From positions 6,083,001 to 6,147,000 of the forward strand of contig NZ_JAUSVK010000001.1 in assembly GCF_030814655.1 (NCBI RefSeq): DNA of 64,000 nucleotides, given 5' to 3'. The DNA is from Labrys monachus. GTDB lineage: Bacteria > Pseudomonadota > Alphaproteobacteria > Rhizobiales > Labraceae. Under the pieces are notes generated by a model. It was not told the origin of the DNA, made no database searches, and worked only from the letters and a program-made list of their open reading frames with translations. The position numbers and the translations under genes are program-made. Below, piece after piece: positions 62,707 through 64,000 of this stretch (position 1 is its first letter; each line of letters begins with the position of its first letter).

Positions 62707-63375
62707 ATGGACATGAAGGCAGATCACGCGAATGCAATGTCATCCCACGCCTTCCGCCCGGCGGCAGCCCTGGCCCGCGCCGTGGTCGCCTGCGGGCTGG
62801 CCTGCGTGAGCGCGCTGCCCGCGGCGGCGCAGAACGCGGCCGACGTTCCCGCCGCGCAGGCGCCGGCAGCGCAAGTACCCGCCGGCCGCCCCGCGCCGGG
62901 CCCGGTCAAGGTCGACCCGGGCGTGCTGCTGAAATTCACCCGCTCGACCCTGATCGCCCTCGACCAGGCCAACAAGACCGGCAATTACACCGTGCTGCGC
63001 GATCTCGGCTCGCCCGACTTCCAGAAGGTCAATACGGCGGCGCGCCTCGCCGAGATCTTCGCCAGCGAGCGGCAGGCCGGGCTCGACCTCTCGAATGCCG
63101 CCGTGCTCGAGCCGGTCGTGACGCAGCAGCCGGAGATCAACGCCGATGGCCTGCTGCACTATGCCGGATATTTTCCGGCGGGCAGCGACCAGCTGCGTTT
63201 CGAATTCCTGTTCCAGGCGGTCGGCACGTCCTGGCAGCTGTTCGGGCTGTCGGTGAATCTCGGCAATGCCGCCGGCGCGCCCGCTGCGGCTCCGCCGGCC
63301 GCCGCGGCGCCGGTCGCCAAGCCGGCTCCGGCCAAGCCCACGCACGGCAAAGCGGCCAAGGAGCCGGCAAAGTAG
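62707..63375 (+). CDS. Secreted hypothetical protein with Ala/Pro-rich ends
   Basis: This protein of up to 222 residues has a hydrophobic signal segment (AALARAVVACGLACVSALPA, ending in AAAQ). An Ala/Pro-rich linker follows, then a folded middle region (LLKFTRSTLIALDQANKTGN, RLAEIFASERQAGLDLS, LHYAGYFPAGSDQLRFEFLF) and an Ala/Pro/Lys-rich tail. I do not recognise a named family, although the middle resembles small periplasmic proteins of Hyphomicrobiales. Starts at 62707, 62713 and 62737 are possible. Confidence 0.65.
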   Translation: MDMKADHANAMSSHAFRPAAALARAVVACGLACVSALPAAAQNAADVPAAQAPAAQVPAGRPAPGPVKVDPGVLLKFTRSTLIALDQANKTGNYTVLRDLGSPDFQKVNTAARLAEIFASERQAGLDLSNAAVLEPVVTQQPEINADGLLHYAGYFPAGSDQLRFEFLFQAVGTSWQLFGLSVNLGNAAGAPAAAPPAAAAPVAKPAPAKPTHGKAAKEPAK

Positions 63376-63417
63376 GCGCCAAGGAGCCGGCCAAACAGGC
63401 GAGATGCCGGGAAAAGC

Positions 63418-64000
63418 CTATTTCCCCGGCACGCCGAAGGTCGAGTCGACGGCGATGGCGATGCAGGTCTTCGCGAAGCCCGGCACCAGGAACAGGCGCC
63501 TTCCATTGCGGTCGAACAGGATGCGGGCGTTGAGGATGGGCGTGGCGACGCTGCCCTCGGCCTGGATCAGCTTCTGTGCGGTATCGCAATCCCCGGCGAG
63601 CGGAAACACCTGGAGGGCGACGCCGTCGCAGGCGCCGTTCGGCGTCGGCGTGGCGACCAGCGCGGCCATGCCGTCCGGCGGCGTGTTCTGGGGATTGTTG
63701 AGGATGGCGACGCTCTGGAACACGTGCTCCGTGGGCGCTGCGCGGTTCCAGCCGGACTGGATGTTGTAGTTGCTGGTCAGGATCTGGTGCGCCATCTGGT
63801 CGACGACGCCGGCGCATTGCGTCAGGCCGATCTGGCGCACCTGAACGACGGGCGTCGGCGGGTCCGGCAGGACGACCGGCGGCGGCGCGACCACGGGCTG
63901 GGCGGCCTTGTCCCTGGGCACGGCCTTTTTGGGCGCTTTCGGCTTCGCCTTCCGAAGCGGCTTGGCCTTGTTGTCGGCCGGCGAGGCGGGGGCGGCGGGC
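63418..64000 (-). CDS. Hypothetical protein, cut by the right window edge
   Basis: The reading frame runs through the right edge, so the N-terminus is missing. The visible N-terminal part is Lys/Ala/Pro-rich (AKPLRKAKPKAPKKAVPRDK), followed by Pro/Val-rich sequence and a folded domain (LTQCAGVVDQMAHQILTSNY, AILNNPQNTPPDG, GRRLFLVPGFAKTCIAIAVD). It has several cysteines and looks exported. Function unknown. It is convergent with the preceding secreted-protein gene. Confidence 0.6.
   Translation of the reverse strand, partial: PAAPASPADNKAKPLRKAKPKAPKKAVPRDKAAQPVVAPPPVVLPDPPTPVVQVRQIGLTQCAGVVDQMAHQILTSNYNIQSGWNRAAPTEHVFQSVAILNNPQNTPPDGMAALVATPTPNGACDGVALQVFPLAGDCDTAQKLIQAEGSVATPILNARILFDRNGRRLFLVPGFAKTCIAIAVDSTFGVPGK

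Overview
The window comes from the chromosome of a GC-rich alphaproteobacterium, most likely of the order Hyphomicrobiales (Rhizobiales). The evidence is the lptC-lptA-lptB block next to an RNase D gene, a class II (CP4-like) EPSP synthase followed by cytidylate kinase, a fused cysNC next to cysD, a ChrR-type sigma/anti-sigma pair, an OlsB-like acyltransferase, and alphaproteobacterial small families (DUF2076, TIGR02300, DUF2147, DUF1365). I cannot name the genus.

Layout. 1-3.3 kb: an SMP-30-like secreted protein, a zinc-free quinone oxidoreductase and its divergent LysR regulator. 3.3-11.4 kb: an accessory block ending at tRNA-Arg(CCG). It holds an intact IS3-family element, a three-gene defence-like operon (DUF262 protein, HEPN protein, and a coiled-coil protein resembling predicted pPIWI-associated nucleases), an IS630-family element inserted inside the HEPN gene, an H-NS-like gene remnant, and a group II intron with its maturase. 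11.6-18.6 kb: yejB/yejE-type peptide importer permeases, the lipopolysaccharide transport genes lptB, lptA and lptC, a second IS630-family element and RNase D. 18.6-23.5 kb: a UbiB-type kinase and the sulfate-activation operon cysD-cysNC. 23.7-28 kb: a 4-hydroxyproline catabolic cluster (FAD dehydrogenase, DapA-family deaminase, two-cysteine epimerase, GntR regulator) with a palindromic operator in the divergent promoter.

28-35.8 kb: a compact RpoE/ChrR (ECF11-type) regulon. Two divergent operons encode an FAD oxidoreductase, DUF1365, a cyclopropane-fatty-acid-synthase-like enzyme and DUF2147 on one side, and sigma factor, ChrR, DUF1295 and a second CFA-like methyltransferase on the other. 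They share back-to-back TGATCC elements. A third matching promoter precedes a DUF2177 membrane protein. This layout is that of the singlet-oxygen/membrane-lipid stress response known from Rhodobacter.

36-57 kb is mostly core metabolism and envelope: tRNA-Ala(GGC), TIGR02300, aroA, cmk, grpE, a diheme cytochrome c, an enolase-superfamily dehydratase, GlpM-like protein, thioredoxin, an L,D-transpeptidase, MepA endopeptidase, a VapBC-like module, a UPF0114 protein, folB, a MoeB-like enzyme, polA, DUF2076, a membrane-anchored Mrr-like nuclease, two divergent citrate-synthase paralogues (one fused to a DNA-binding domain) and the ComM-like ATPase yifB. 57.1-59.4 kb is a visibly AT-rich island with a translationally coupled DEDDh exonuclease and nucleotidyltransferase pair, the best candidate for an undescribed (possibly antiphage) module. 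59.4-64 kb: YCII and SRPBCC proteins, the OlsB-like acyltransferase, a glycosyltransferase-like protein and two secreted proteins, the last cut by the window edge.

Several families of dispersed intergenic repeats recur through the window (about 20.5, 26.0, 27.1, 35.2, 46.2, 55.1 and 61.5 kb, and a separate one at 13.9 and 43.8 kb). Start codons were chosen from ribosome-binding sites, overlaps and family lengths; where this is uncertain the entry says so. No database search or calculation was run.
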